A stretch of 64,000 nucleotides of DNA from positions 62,001 to 126,000 of the forward strand of contig NW_024104619.1 in assembly GCF_003945595.2 (NCBI RefSeq). The letters are read 5' to 3'. The DNA comes from Pipra filicauda (taxonomy: Eukaryota; Chordata; Aves; Passeriformes; Pipridae). The notes under the pieces were generated by a model. It was given only the letters and a program-made list of their open reading frames with translations. It did not search any database and was not told where the DNA came from. The translations under genes were made by a program, and so were the position numbers. Shown piece after piece: positions 38,101-50,700 of this stretch. Each line of letters starts with the position of its first letter. The stretch's first letter is position 1.

Positions 38101-40054
38101 CACACAAAATTGCTTTATACCTTTATTTATTTTATTGTGTATGTCCCTGTGTGTATATGTAAAAGCACAAATATAAACATATATGTGTTTTTTCTACATA
38201 TCTATAAATACTCTATTTGCAAAGACTCTTCCTGCTCAGCTAAAAGAGCACCAATTACAGTGAACCCAAAAGAGAGAGAAACACCAGTAAAAATTTAAAA
38301 TATTTTTAGAAGAAAATATAAATCTAAGAGGTCACACAGGCTCTTTTTCAGTATTACAGAGTAGAACATTTAAAGCCATTCATATAAAAGGGTGTCTACA
38401 CAAGTAGGTAAATGCTATGCTCTTCACCTCCCCTGCAGAGAGTTATTGAAACCCTAGGACGGGTTTTAAATAAACATAATTAATAGTTCTCCATCTATTC
38501 TCAGTCATTGTGACATTCAAGAATTTCAATATGAAAGGCTGACTTTGCTGAAGGATAATGCTGGGCATTCTAAGTCACCAATTAGGATGCAAACTCGAAT
38601 GCTACCTATTGCTAAAATATAGTCTATTTGCATACAAAAAAAAAAAAGTCAAACAAACAAGAATGTTGCTTCTGGAATCTAAAGTATTTGAGACATAAAC
38701 CTGGCTTTAAGCCAGGAAAATTACCTATTTGGAAAAAAAAAAAAAAAAGGACATAAGAAAACTTTCTTATTTTGAAGGTTGGTTGTAGTGAAATGAATGT
38801 CAAGTCCTTCACAGCAGCAGGTCAATCCCTACATTTCTGCATCCTAAACTGAACATAATTTATTTAATAAATTTTGCTTCATTATGCAAATCAGAATTAA
38901 AACTAAACCCCAAACCAAACCAAACAAACCGCAACATAGTTGGTGGCTTACAGAGATTTATCTGTATTTTGAGGATCTTCAGGAACCATCTAAAGCCAGA
39001 ATAGTTTACAATGTTCAAGTCACCTCAATTCGTTCTCTTACAAGTTATTCAAGTCCTAAATTAATTATAACAATAAGATATGAAGATAATTGAAGCCTGA
39101 ATACAGTCAGGATCTAAAAATCCAGTTTCCTTTACAGGCCTCCTTCAGATAAAAATTAATTAGTCAACCTGTGTTCCTTAAATAGTTCCCTAGATTTTTC
39201 TGATGTCAACCCAACTGAGTACTCCAGTCACCACTTTCTGTGTTGTAATTCATTCGTGGGCAGAAGTATCTCACCTGTAGATTTCAAATCTACTGAATCT
39301 TCTGCCATTGTTTTAAGTACCTTAGAATCATCTGATATCTTCAGCTGAGGAAAAAGATGTTTTCCAAAGGAGCACCTGCACTACTCTTAAAGCAGTTGAA
39401 ATCAACTCCTTTTGGAGTTTGTAAGTGAGAGGAAAATGTCATAGTGGCATTCCACGTCTACACATTTATACAAAGCTATTAATAGACTACTAGAGCTGTA
39501 AAAACAAGGACTCTGAAGTAGCAAATGTCAGAGCTAAATTTATTCTCTATGACCTTAATTCATTCTTTTTCATGACGTGTTCATTATAATAAAGCATCTA
39601 ATTACACAATCGTGTAATACATTTGGGGTTCCTCATGAAATCTGTACAGGTTACTTGAGAAATAATTTGCAATGGTAATAAAACAGAGGAGGAAAAAAAG
39701 GCTCTTGTCAACGTCATTCAGAGAAATCACCTCTAAAACCAAAAGAGTACTCCTAAATTAACTGGCTAAAGTAAGTATGGTAAGTATATTAATTCTGCTG
39801 GAATTATGTGGCTGTGTTTTGTATAAATATAATTTTTTAATTACTTAAAAAAAAAAAGAAAAATAGTGTTTTACTCAAATATTTCCAACCATATACGATG
39901 GTCAGACACGCACTTAGATATATCTTTGCTAAACTTGAAAAGGATGGACTGGGGTTCTGTGAGTGATTCGAAATCCAGTTATGAGATTCTCCACTCCTCT
40001 AAGCATTAAAAATCCTACTCCAAGCTACTTCCCATTTACACCAACAAGTAATAG
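35170..40054. other. AT-rich non-coding DNA, no gene recognised
   Basis: A runs occur at 38637-38648 and 38731-38747. Otherwise there is no recognisable gene, RNA or transposon consensus. Confidence 0.55.
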
Positions 40055-41279
40055 CCCTTTGTCATGGTTTGAGATAGCCCCAACATCCAATTCCCTAGCT
40101 CCATCCCCCCTCCCACATCTCAACCTAATGTGAGAGAGGTTTTTCCAGACAAAACACACCAGACTCCAAATGGGGAAAAGGGAATATATATTACAATGAC
40201 TGTACAAATAAATACCATATCACATTATACACATGATCACAACTATCTCTACCATGACATATGTATTTACAATGGATCAGATCTCTTCTCCCCTCCAAAT
40301 AAAAGCCCAGGAGGGAAAGAAGGACAGATCCCTTCCAGTCCTTAAGCAGCAGGATCTTCTAAGGCAGCAGGTTCTGTCTTCTCCACATGCAGCAGCTGTG
40401 GCTGGCTTTCTGCCAGCATCCACGAGGGAGGTATCCAAGCCTCTCTCTCGGCCCCATCGCCTCACAACCGAGGGGTCTTCCGTGGGCTTCGTAACCCCAG
40501 ACAAGGTCGTTTCACCACGTCATATCACGAGACACAGGGGGGTCTTCGTGACGGTCTGGTATCTCTTGCAGGGCCTCTGTGCCCTGTCTCTCAGGCTGCC
40601 ACCGTGGCAGCAGTGCGAGGGGGGGGAAGCCAAGGTCAACTCCCCCTGCATTCCTCTCGGAGCTCTCTAGCTCCTTTCTACAGTGCATGTCGCACTTCAA
40701 GGCTCTTTCAAGTAAGAGTCCATCATCTTCCTCCTTCCAGGAGGTCTCAAAGGAGTTTTGGGGATCTGGTATCAGTCTTACCCCCAAGAACTCTGTAGCT
40801 CTCAGCTGCTGGCTCTCCTTTCCTCGACTCTCCTTCCAGGAGTCTCCTCTGCAGTGCTGCATGTTGCTTCTGCTGCTTCTTCAGTTCAGGTTCTTATCTC
40901 TGGCTCTCTGCCACTGTTTCTCTGGTCAGCGTCGGCTGCTGCTCTGTGCCCATGGAGAAAAACATCTCCCGGCATAACTACAGGCACCTAGCCCAGCTTT
41001 ATGCTGTTCCAGGTCCCTGCAGCCCCCAGCCAGGGGCTGGGAGGGGGCCAGAGGCCCCAAGGGGCTCAGAGCCCCTACCTCGTGGCTCTACAACATGGCC
41101 ACCTCTCCTACAACAAAAAAAACTACAACTCTTCTTTTTCGGTCTGGTTGTGGTATGTTTACATTTCTGCAGGAGCGCCCATTGGGCAGAACTTCAAAAC
41201 TTCCAGGGGTTTCCACCCCTTGGGGTCTACCACTTCTCTTAGTCTCTGGGGAAAACAAGGTTCAAACCACTACACCCTT
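40055..41279 (-). mobile_element. 1,215-bp solo LTR, antisense, with exact 5-bp target duplication
   Basis: The LTR body is 40060-41274. The plus strand starts TGTCATGGTTTGAGATAGCC and ends GGTTCAAACCACTACA. The ends are imperfect inverted repeats (TGTxxTGGTTTGA), as expected for a retroviral LTR. CCCTT flanks it exactly on both sides (40055-40059 and 41275-41279). A minus-strand sense direction is preferred because the ...CAAACCATGACA end is typical of avian LTR 3' ends, and a CATAAAG promoter-like box lies in sense about 270 bp from the start (plus-strand near 41000). There is no primer-binding site, gag, pol or env, so it is a solo LTR. It is the most GC- and CpG-rich kilobase of the window. 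The 5-bp duplication would fit class III (ERVL-like), but this is not proven. Confidence 0.93.
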
Positions 41280-42847
41280 AATTCCAAAATTCAGTATAAA
41301 ATATGCAAAGGAAAGAAAGCAACATCCTTCTTTTCAACATGGGACATATTGAGACCAAAGCATGTTTTTTTTCCTCTGTAGCTGTTTGACATGCAGTGTA
41401 TATCTAATCCCACAGTCAGTGACTCAGTTCTGTTCCATGCACTGTGTGATAGCTGTTACAGAAAAGAAAGTCTCTCCAGTCACAGTCAGAACACACATCG
41501 ATTTCAGCAGTTTCCAAAGGGTTCCATTTGATTCTTACTCCCTTATCTGGTCCCCAGATTAGTGATCTTGAATTCTGGAGTTGTACATCCCTCCAGGCAC
41601 ATCACAAATGTCCTCTTTGTAAGTGCTAACAACCCTAAGGATGATAATGTGATCTAGTGAACTTGTTATGCTATTACTCAATTCATTGCTTACATAAAAG
41701 TAAAACCAATAGAAATGATGTGTCTCTGAGTGTAAAAATTTTCTCTGAGTTGTTAATTTTATATTAATAAGTTTAGGGACAATCATAACTAATACATGTA
41801 CATACATAGGATTGGTATGAACAATCCTGACCAAGCTCTTGACAGACCTTGACTAAGGTACCCATAAACTACAGTGCAACTGAACTCCATATTTATTTTT
41901 GACTACTATGCAGTCAAAAAAGGCGAGTTTATATAGTGGATATTTTAGCAAAAGAAAAGAATTTCTGGAAGAAAGGAACCACAGCAATTGAGAAGGAAAC
42001 AAGCAAAACTGTATAGTTATAAACTAAAACTTGAGTAGCTATTCTTTACGAGGTCGTCTTCTACCATGGTTATTTCATATGAGTAGATTTTGGAAACCCT
42101 ATTTACTGGTAGCATTTATGAGTATACCCCTTTTAGCATTTCTGAATATACCTATTTTCTTTTTGGGCGCAAATAGTTAGACTGTTTTCTAAACCCAGCA
42201 ACCAAGCTCACTGAGTGTTTCCCAGTGATTTTTTTTTTTTCCTGAGACATGATAACACTAACTTCTTATCAGAAATTAGACAGAAGGTGCAAATTGTAAA
42301 TTGTTCTTGTATACTTAGTAATTAGCAGTCTGGTTTTGGGTTTTATATTGGCGTTAACCTCTACAGCTTTTAAAAAAAAAAAAAATCCTCAGTACTTTTG
42401 AAAACACAGAAAAATACGTGCCCTACACTTATGTGGGCACATAGTGAAGGAAATGAGGGGGAAAAAGTATATTTAATGCAAAATTATTATCCAAAAGTAG
42501 ATAAAAAAGTGTGCAATTTGACAGAATTCTTTAAAATTTAAATAAAGATTTCCTGCAGTCAGAAACTGCAAAGGAGTGGCATGTGACTTACCAATTTATT
42601 GATCAATACAAGGTCTCCCTGAAACATCAGAGACCTTCTTCAAAGATCTTTTTCAGGCAATGAAAAGAGAATGTCCTTTTGCACTTGTCTAAAGGGGTTT
42701 TAAAAGGAAATAGTTCTTTATATTAATTGATTTTTACTTCAGTAATGGTTACTTTCAAGTAATGTACTCATATCTTAAACTTAATCAGCTTTTTCCTCAA
42801 CCTCTTGATCTTCAGAAATCTTAACTTTTGGCTGATAAAGTTTATTT
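41280..42847. other. AT-rich non-coding DNA
   Basis: No gene or transposon consensus is recognisable. T and A runs lie at 42230-42241 and 42370-42385. Confidence 0.55.
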
Positions 42848-43244
42848 TGTTCAGTCTGGAGAGGAGGAGGCTGAGGGGAGACCTCATTGCAGCTACAGCT
42901 TCCTCCCAAGGGGAAGAGGAGGTGCAGACACCAATCTCTTCTCTCTAGTGGTCAGTGACAGGACCCAAGGGAATGACCTGAAGTTGTGTCAGGGAGGTTT
43001 AGATTGGATATTAGGAAAACGTTTTTCGCCCAGAGGGTGGTTGGGCACTGGAACAGGTTCCCCAGAGCAGTGGTCACAGCACCAAGCCTGACAGAGTTCA
43101 AGAAGCGTTTGGACAGTGCTCTCAGGCACACATTGTGACTCTTGGGGATGGTCCTGTGCAGGGCTAAGGGCTGGAGTCGATGCTCCTTGTGTGTCCCTTC
43201 CAATTCACATATTAGTTGGAAGTAATTCTGTGATTCTGTGATTT
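42848..43244 (+). mobile_element. CR1 LINE 3' end (ATTCTGTG-tailed subfamily)
   Basis: This starts within the SLEKRRL-coding block ('agtctggagaggaggaggct'), continues with 'ttagattggatattagg' and 'ggcactggaacaggttccc', and ends 'taattctgtgattctgtg'. The tail octamer differs from that of the CR1s at 28421-29788 and 43537-44048, so it is a different subfamily and corresponds to the fragment at 10005-10104. Confidence 0.9.
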
Positions 43245-43536
43245 TATTTTCTACCAATTTCTAACTCACATTTCCTACGATAACATCTCATTCCTCACAC
43301 TAAACTTTAACAAGCCTCTGTAAAGAAAAGAACATTTCATAAGAAATCACATACTGTATTTCATTGTCAGATGCATCAACAAAATTGAAACTAATCTAAT
43401 GTTGCAGCAGAATTTTTGTTTTATTTAATCTTTTGCACCTACTTCATCTACTTTTACGCGTTGTACTATTAAATGCAGATAGTCTTGGCATACATGCAGA
43501 TGGGGTAGTCACAGTACCTGTGGTATTGTAGTTACA
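43245..43536. other. Short AT-rich spacer between two CR1 copies
   Basis: No feature was recognised in this 290-bp spacer. Confidence 0.5.
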
Positions 43537-44048
43537 AGGCACAGTGAAGCATCTCAAATCCTGTATCCAGTTTTGGTCCCCTCACTACAAGCAAGATATT
43601 GAGGGGCTGGAGCTTGTCCAGAGAAGAACAATGGAGCCGGGGAAGGGACTGGAGCACAAGTCTGATGAGGAGCAGCTGAGGGAGATGAGGGTGTTCAGCC
43701 TGGAGAAAAGGAGGCTCAGGGGAGACCTGATTGCCCTCTGCAACTCCCTGAAAGGAGGTTGTAGCCAGGTGGGGGCTCATCTCCCAAGTAACAAGTGACC
43801 TCAAGATGTGCCAGGGTAGGTTTAAATTGGATATTAGAAAAAATTTCTTCACTGAAAATATTTTCAAGCACTGGAACAGGTTGCCCAGGGCAGTGCTGGA
43901 GTCATCAACCATGTAGGAATTTAAAAGATGTGGAGGTGTAGCACTCAGGGACGTGGTTGAGTGGTGAACACGGTGGTGGCAGGTTAAAGGTTACACTTGA
44001 TGATCTTAGAGGTCTTTTCCAACCTGAAGAATTCAGTGATTCTATGAA
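43537..44048 (+). mobile_element. CR1 LINE 3' end (ATTCTATG-tailed subfamily)
   Basis: CR1 ORF2 tail blocks are 'tctcaaatcctgtatccag', 'gaggggctggagcttgtcc', 'gcctggagaaaaggagg', 'ttaaattggatattaga' and 'ttgcccagggcagtgctgg', ending 'agtgattctatgaatg'. A deletion of about 25 bp near 43785 removes part of the block after 'ctcatctccca', and the frame is broken. It is 5'-truncated and lies in the same orientation as its neighbour. Confidence 0.92.
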
Positions 44049-47000
44049 TGCAAGACTGCCCTTTTCTTGGCATCTGAAAAATGTCTAAATGGTGCTGTTA
44101 CCTCTGTGTCTTTTCTGAACTACTTAAAACCCTGGTGAAATAGCACTAGACAGATATTTGGTCCCTCAACAATTTTATTATTATTTGCACGTTTTCCAGT
44201 GACTCCTTTCTTTCCTTACATTTAATGCCCATAAATCTGACTGGTTCTGTAGTACCAGTTCATGACTGTTTCAGTTGTTATTCAAAAAGCTGCCTTTTTT
44301 TGCGGACAATGTAATTAGACACTCAGAATCACTGTTGTCAACAGTTATCTATTGGAAATGTTGACTGCCACAGTGAGATAAAAGAGCCATAATTCAATTT
44401 GATCAAAGTGCCTTAAACAACTACATACAGTGGTGAGATTCTATGAAATATTGATCAGTTCTTTCAAGTAATTCTGAAACAACCCACTTAAAACCTTAAA
44501 GACATACACAGATTTCCTATCTTAATTGTCTAAAACTCCTAAAACTCCTGGCTTTTTGTTAGTAACTGAATGGATTAAATAATGTTTACGAATAAAATAA
44601 TCTTAATATTTTTGATACCTAAATAACAAGCCATTTAATTTATTTCCAAGATTAAAAAGACACTTGAAATAGTTTTAGGTTAATTGGATAGCCATTGCTT
44701 GTTGTGAAAACATATTTCGTTTCTTCTGAATACAATGAATATTAAATAAAATTACTGATCTACCTTTCCATAAAAAACACAGCCCTTTCTATTTCTGATT
44801 ACCAAGGAAGGGATGACACCAACATCATGAACTGAGGTCTCTTTTATTCCAAGATTACACTTTCTTCCCATGATATACTAATATTTACTTCTACTGGAAT
44901 AATTTCTCTCTTCCTCACCTCTATTTTTAATGCATTATTCCTTAAAAAAAATTCTTTCCATATAGAACATCATCCTGAAAATTATGATTTTACTCAAGCT
45001 TAAATTTCATTCTCATAAATCATTTTTTTTTTTTTTTATTTTCACTCTCTAGCACTTCCCGTATTTTTGCCTGTAATTCCAGGTATAAAGCCCAACGTGC
45101 CACAGTAGTAATGGAAACAATTTCACCTACCGCCTTTACAAAGAATATTGTTTGCTTAGCTATGTACCGTGTAGTTCTGTATCGATGCACCGCAGCACAC
45201 AGTGCTGACATTGAATGTCATTTGGGAGTACATGACACCATTTTGGGACTGTTTGTACACTCCAGAGCAGTTATGCTGGATTTTAGGAGGCTGTAAACTT
45301 TGTATGTTTTTCCCCCTTATGCCATAGAATAAGATCATGAAGATTGAAAGTCAGCTCATCACTGATGTTCATTGGGCCACTAAAGTCTTTCCTCTTCTGC
45401 AGCCCTTGGTGTCCACCTGGAACTAGTACCAGGGCTTATTGTATTAATATATTATATTTTATTAATATTTTTATATCCCATCTGTCACCTTACCTTCCCA
45501 CTCTCTTATATACATGGTTGCTGTAAACTATACTCTTAGTTATGGGGATGACTAAAAGTTGGACGAAGCTGATGAGACGAGCACTACCTGATTTGTTTAC
45601 TTTTTTTTTTCTGTCATACTCATATGGCAAATAATATTAAAACCTCTACTGCATGGAAATGACCCTTATTTACTGAATAATACTAAAATAGATCAAATAT
45701 CCCAGCCTTTCTACTGAGTAGCTCCATAACTCTGGGATAGTCACACAGTACAAGCAGTCACCATAAAACTCCATGAGAAACATTCATTCTAGTTTATGTG
45801 GAGATTTGATGGGGGATGATATTGGAAAAAAAAAAAAAAGGAAAAAAGATGGATAGGGGAGTTGTACATGGCAATAACATCAGGTTAGAACATGTAATAC
45901 ATTGAAATGTTTTACAGGGTGGCCAAGAATTCATTACTCACAATTTGAACATTTAAATATGCAGGATTAAGATGAGAAATTAATGTTTGATAAATTACCT
46001 TGCATCTACTTGTTACATGACTCCTTTTGTGTAAAATATTTGCTTACTGCTGGCTACAGTTAGAGATAGGGCAGATAATTTAGAAGATAGATCTCATTCA
46101 GTAAAGCAAATAGTATTTTTATAATGACTAGCACACTACTTCGAGTTTCTGAAATAAAACTGTTAAGTACACAAATTTTCTTTTTTTTCCTCGGAAAGGA
46201 TTTCCATCACCCACAAAATTTAAGATAAGTTGAATTCAATTGATTGCAGTGTGACTGCTGTTGATAATGATGTGAATAAGTATTTTAAGACTATGACTGC
46301 CATCTTAGATCATGTATCTTCTGTGGTGCCATGTCATTTGTGCCACATCTGTATCAATGAGGAGGGAAATTATCCTTTCACTTACATCCATGCAAACCTG
46401 CTATCTAGTAAGTGAAAGGAAAGCACTGAACAATATACACCCAAAATTTTGAGACAGAATAACTTGGAGATAGTAACTACTCTTATAAAGCCAAGCCAAA
46501 GCTGACTGTACTGAAGCTGAAAGGGAACGGATTCCATCCCCTTTGCAAACCAGAATCTGTGAGGTGTCCTGTCACTATCAGGGCTCTAATTAACACTATC
46601 AGGGCTCTTTCACTAGCATAGGAAAAAACAGAAGCAGATTTATTATGCAAATTCCCCTTGTACGTCTTTGAGTATTGACACATGTGGTTCTTAGGTCTAG
46701 CTATCATTGCCAGGTAGATGGTTAAATGGGAAAGGCAGGGATGCTTTTGGGATTCTTACCTGACAGGGAGTAATCCATCTTATTTTGCATTGGAAGCAAC
46801 AAAAATTGAATTTGTTTCAGTTTAAGATAAACAGTCAAAACTTCTGTATAAGAGAGGAAGACTTTATAGCATTAGCGCATTATCTCTGGTTGCTTTGGAT
46901 ACAGGTCTCAGTTTTGGATTGTAATTATTGTCTAATAACTAATTATTAATAATTATTACTGTTAATTATATTAATTATTAATGATTAACTATTGTAATTA

Positions 47001-49199
47001 TTGTCTAAGTTTATGCAGCTTGCAAATTTTCACTGTTCCTCTGAGAAAAAGAGTGGTTTTGTCTCCATCTGGAAATGTACTTTCAACTTGTGTGCCCTAA
47101 GGCCTTTACAGAAATTTGGAGTTAGTCAGAGCTTTGAGGTGAATATACCTAGCCTGTCTCCTATTCAAAATTCCCCACATAAGAATGAAGGTGATTTATT
47201 AAGTTACCTCTCAACCCTCTCCTCCCAAAAAACCCCCAACCTAAAATCCTACACAATAGGAGGCAGAGGTTCTATCAGGCTTGACACTAAAAAGGCTTGA
47301 TTTTTTTAAAGAGACCTAATTAAAAGTGATTAGGTCAGGTAGAGTGGAATTGATTAAAAAATTAAAAAGTTACACGTAACTCTGCTTGCTCACCATTCTT
47401 TGAAAATGGTTCTTAGTCCCCCTTTGGTCTGAACTAACCTAACACTGTAAATTGTAACAAACTCCTCATAATTTTCAAGAAGTTTTTTTGCTGTTAACTC
47501 TAATGCCTGTTCAGCTGCTCTCTCCTTTTCTCAGCATAGTATCCTGATCCTTCAGGCTTCCACTGCATTTTCCTGTCTCTTCTGCCTCCTATCTCTTACT
47601 TACTGTGAAATTTTTTCTCCTCTGAACATGGCAAGTAGGTCCCTGAGGAAAGCACATTCTCATCCATGTGAAAAATGTGATTTCCATCATGCTATGAAAA
47701 AGTAACATTATTTTTTTTTATTATTTTTTTTAATCGGATCATCCATACACCAGGACATTGCACCAGATCTCTGGAAAAAAACTCTCTCCAATAATTTACC
47801 ATAATCATGCTTAGCTGACACTTGGCATATTTAGTGAGACAGTTTCAGCAGATTGTGCGTGTGATTTCATAGTGCACAAAGGTTTTACATTGATCCACTC
47901 CCTTAATGAAACTAAACATAAAAAGAGAGCAAATAAAATGCATAATTTCTGTCTCTATCCCAGTGCACCATTCCAGAAACATATCTAAGTGTTTATGTCT
48001 ATCCTGTCTTCTATAATATAAAAAAAAGTGTGTATGACTGTGTTATATGAAAAGGTCCATGCACTTAATGCAAGAGTTAGACTTGAATAATATGTATTTA
48101 AATAGGTATATGGAGCTGAGTGATTGTGATTGCTTTTACTGACTGTAAAAAAAAAAAAAAAAAGATATCCTTCCCTGTATTAGAGTTCTTAAAGCTGAGG
48201 GACAAGCATTTAAAGCAAGCAGAGCATAGCAAGACCAGAATGCCAAAGTTAAGTGGAAGAAGTTAGTTGTAAATTGATAAGTTTAACCTGGCAATGGTAA
48301 GATTTGTCATCCCCAGTAGTAATGACTATGAACTATCTTGTTCACAGAGTATAGAAGATTAAGTCATATTTCCAACCTTTCTTTCTCTCTTACTAACACA
48401 ATATTATTATCTTGCATCCTTTTGAGAAGTCACAAGTAAAAATTGCATTAATTTAATCTGAACGAGAAAAGGCCTCCATCACTTCATGATTAAAAGATAT
48501 AAAAGCTGTAATTTTAATTTTCAAAGGTCCTCATTCATCTAATATTTATTCAATTTTCATAAAAATAGCAATAAACACATTGTCTAATAATGATCAAAGA
48601 AATGCAAATTCTTATGTTAATATGAGAAAACACTACATTAAAACATAATTGCAACATACCATGAAATATGAAACATTACCAATTTATCACTTCATATGTC
48701 AGCAGCTCTTGTATATTTATATATAAATTGTTTTGGAAGAGTAGTTTAGCATGCTCTTTATATTTATTTCTATTTGCTTATCCCAAAAAGAAAGCAACTG
48801 ACTTTTGCATCACATGTTAATTGTGGCTTTACATAGGATAGTGTCTTTTTCCAGTCAAACCGTATTACCCCAAACACATTATGAATAAAATTTCACTACC
48901 ATTTGTTATTTATATAAAATTCTGTATATGGTTTGCTAATATAGTCAAGTTGAGATAGCAACAGCTTTATGTTCATGCATACACACATAGTTACATACTT
49001 GTTACTGACATTCACTGCATCGCTGAAATAACTCAATATTATAACATAGAATTAAATAATATATTTTATGTAAGTTATGAATATCTCATCTAGACAAAAT
49101 GTACTTAATTTCTGTTTAGACAGCAGAGGTTTGGTCATTTTTTTCTCTGCTAGGGAGTGAGGTACTGTATGAAATGAGATCAGGTAGTAGTATAGGATA
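44049..49199. other. AT-rich non-coding DNA, no gene recognised
   Basis: Homopolymer tracts lie at 45023-45038 (T), 45827-45846 (A) and 48147-48163 (A), with an AT-only repeat patch at 46918-47008. No gene or transposon consensus was recognised. Confidence 0.55.
46918..47008. repeat. AT-rich patch bounded by an exact 18-bp direct repeat
   Basis: ATTGTAATTATTGTCTAA occurs at 46918-46935 and again at 46991-47008. The 55 bp between them are TTAATTATTA-type sequence with several ATTAAT/TTAATTA units. It is likely a local duplication or slippage product. Confidence 0.85.
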
Positions 49200-49620
49200 G
49201 AAGAACAATGCCATTAGGTGAAGAAGCTGCAAGAAGAGACAAACAGACTATGCAGCATCAGGACAGCTGAGCAAGATTGACAGTGTCTTTGGAAAGACTG
49301 TGCAGAGCCAAGACCCTGAGACTCCTAGTTTAAGGAAAGATCAAGAAAATACTTGAGATCATCAGTGGATAGGGATACCCACAAAAAGAAAGGCTGGACA
49401 CTAGTGACTTCTGTCAAGTAAAGAGAGACTGCTTCCCTACCAGCTGCAGATCTGTAGCTTGAGAGTGGGTATAGTGCCCTAGGGGCCAGAGCCAAGTGCC
49501 TGTGTGGGGAAGAAAAGCTGGGAGATAGCTGTCAGGAGCTGCTGCCTGTAAGGATGGAAATACCCACCTGAGAGGCTCTAACTTGAGTGTCTCAGGAAGC
49601 TTGTTTCTTGCTGGGTGCTC
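49200..49620 (+). mobile_element. CR1 LINE ORF1 fragment, part 1
   Basis: Translated on the plus strand with occasional stops, this gives a basic region followed by HKKKGWTLVTS, then TASLPAADL and LESGYSALG. This resembles the linker of avian CR1 ORF1 (charged N-terminal region, Ser/Pro-rich stretch, then LQ-NRF-ALE). It is interrupted by the LTR at 49621 and continues at 50418. The left border is uncertain. Confidence 0.5.
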
Positions 49621-50417
49621 TGTGGTGGGTAGTCTTGACTGGCTGTCTCAGGAATACAGGGGAAAATAAGATGAAAGATGTTGTAGGTCAAGACAAGGAT
49701 GGGGAGATTGCTCAGGAATTACTGTCATGGGCAAAACAGAAGTGACCTGGGGAAGATTAATGTAATTAAACCCCAAACTTTAAACACCTTCCTTCTCTCT
49801 TTCACCCTTCTTCCTGGACTGAACCTCACTGCCAATCACTCTCTCTCTCTCCAAGAGCACAGGGGAATAGGGAATGGGAATTGCAGTGAGACTGTAACAC
49901 ATCCTCTCTGCTGCTCCTGTCTCCTCACATTTTTTCCCTGCTCCAGCATGGGTCCTTCCAACAGGCTACAGTCTTTCAGAATAAATCTTCTACAGCCTGA
50001 GGTCCCCCAGGGCCTGCCAAGTGGATATGTGCTCTAATATGGTCCTTCATGGACTGCAAGGGCACAGCTGCCTCTCCATGGTCTTCTCCATGGGCTGCAG
50101 GGAAATATCTGCTCTGGTGCCTGGGGCACCTCCTCCCCTTCTTTCTCTGACCTTATTGTCTACATAACCCTTTCTCTTACATTTTTTCACTTGTTTCTCA
50201 CAACTGCTGCACAGCCTTTTTTACCCTTTCTTAAATCTACTGTCGCAGAGGCACCACCAGCGTTGCTGATAGGACTGTCTTTGGACAGTGGTGCCTCTGT
50301 TTCACAGCCTGCTGGAACTGGCTTTCTCTGATATGGGGCAGTTCCTGGCCTCTTCTCACAGAATTCACCCCTGAAGTCCTGCCCACTACCAAAACCTTGC
50401 CATGTAAACCAAAGACA
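49621..50417 (-). mobile_element. ERV LTR, antisense, inside a CR1 ORF1 region
   Basis: The plus strand starts TGTGGTGGGTAGTCTTGAC and ends AACCAAAGACA, so the ends are TG...CA in both directions. Blocks in antisense order are 'ggagattgctcaggaatta', 'gggcaaaacagaagtgacc', 'ctgctccagcatgggtcct', 'tggtcttctccatgggctgc', 'cagaggcaccaccagcgttg' and 'accaaaaccttgccatgtaaa', all typical of an avian ERV LTR family. It is related to 34091-35169. The length is 797 bp. No clean target duplication is visible; the flanks read GTGCTC and CCCCCA. There is no adjacent retroviral coding sequence. Confidence 0.87.
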
Positions 50418-50700
50418 CCCCCAAATCTGGGATGATATGGAGCGAATACCAAGCCTTACCTTATCCTTGGGGTATTAAGCTCTGCTGTTCATCCATCTGG
50501 ACACCAATGATGCCACTGATCGATCCCAAGCATGTCAGGAGAGACTGAGCTCTCAAAGTGAGGGTCAAAGGGCTGAGGAACAGGTGACCCAATCCTGCCA
50601 GTAAATGGAGAAAGAATTGAGTATATACAATGTTTCGATACCTGGCTGTGAGGCTGACGGCACAAGGAGAGCTTCAGCTGAAACAAGAATTTATTGCACC
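50418..50700 (+). mobile_element. CR1 LINE ORF1 fragment, part 2 (esterase-like domain end)
   Basis: The plus strand reads LLFIHLDTNDAT-like sequence (near 50480-50520), then ALKVRVKGL in a shifted frame, then LPVNGERIEYIQCFDTWL (near 50600-50650). CR1 ORF1 has a GDSL-esterase-type domain with the signature hhHhGTNDI, followed by a SS-LPV-G---R---I--hN-WL segment, and the order here matches. The frame is broken by several slips. The right limit is uncertain; similarity fades after about 50700. Confidence 0.6.

Noticed and set aside
40233..41381. Cluster of plus-strand frames up to 145 codons (for example 40233-40670 and 40579-40977)
   Set aside because: They fall inside the 1.2-kb antisense solo LTR; GC-rich sequence has few stops in all frames.
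49200..50417. Intact provirus around the 49.6-kb LTR
   Set aside because: The flanks read as CR1 ORF1 and not as gag/env, and no second LTR or primer-binding site is present.
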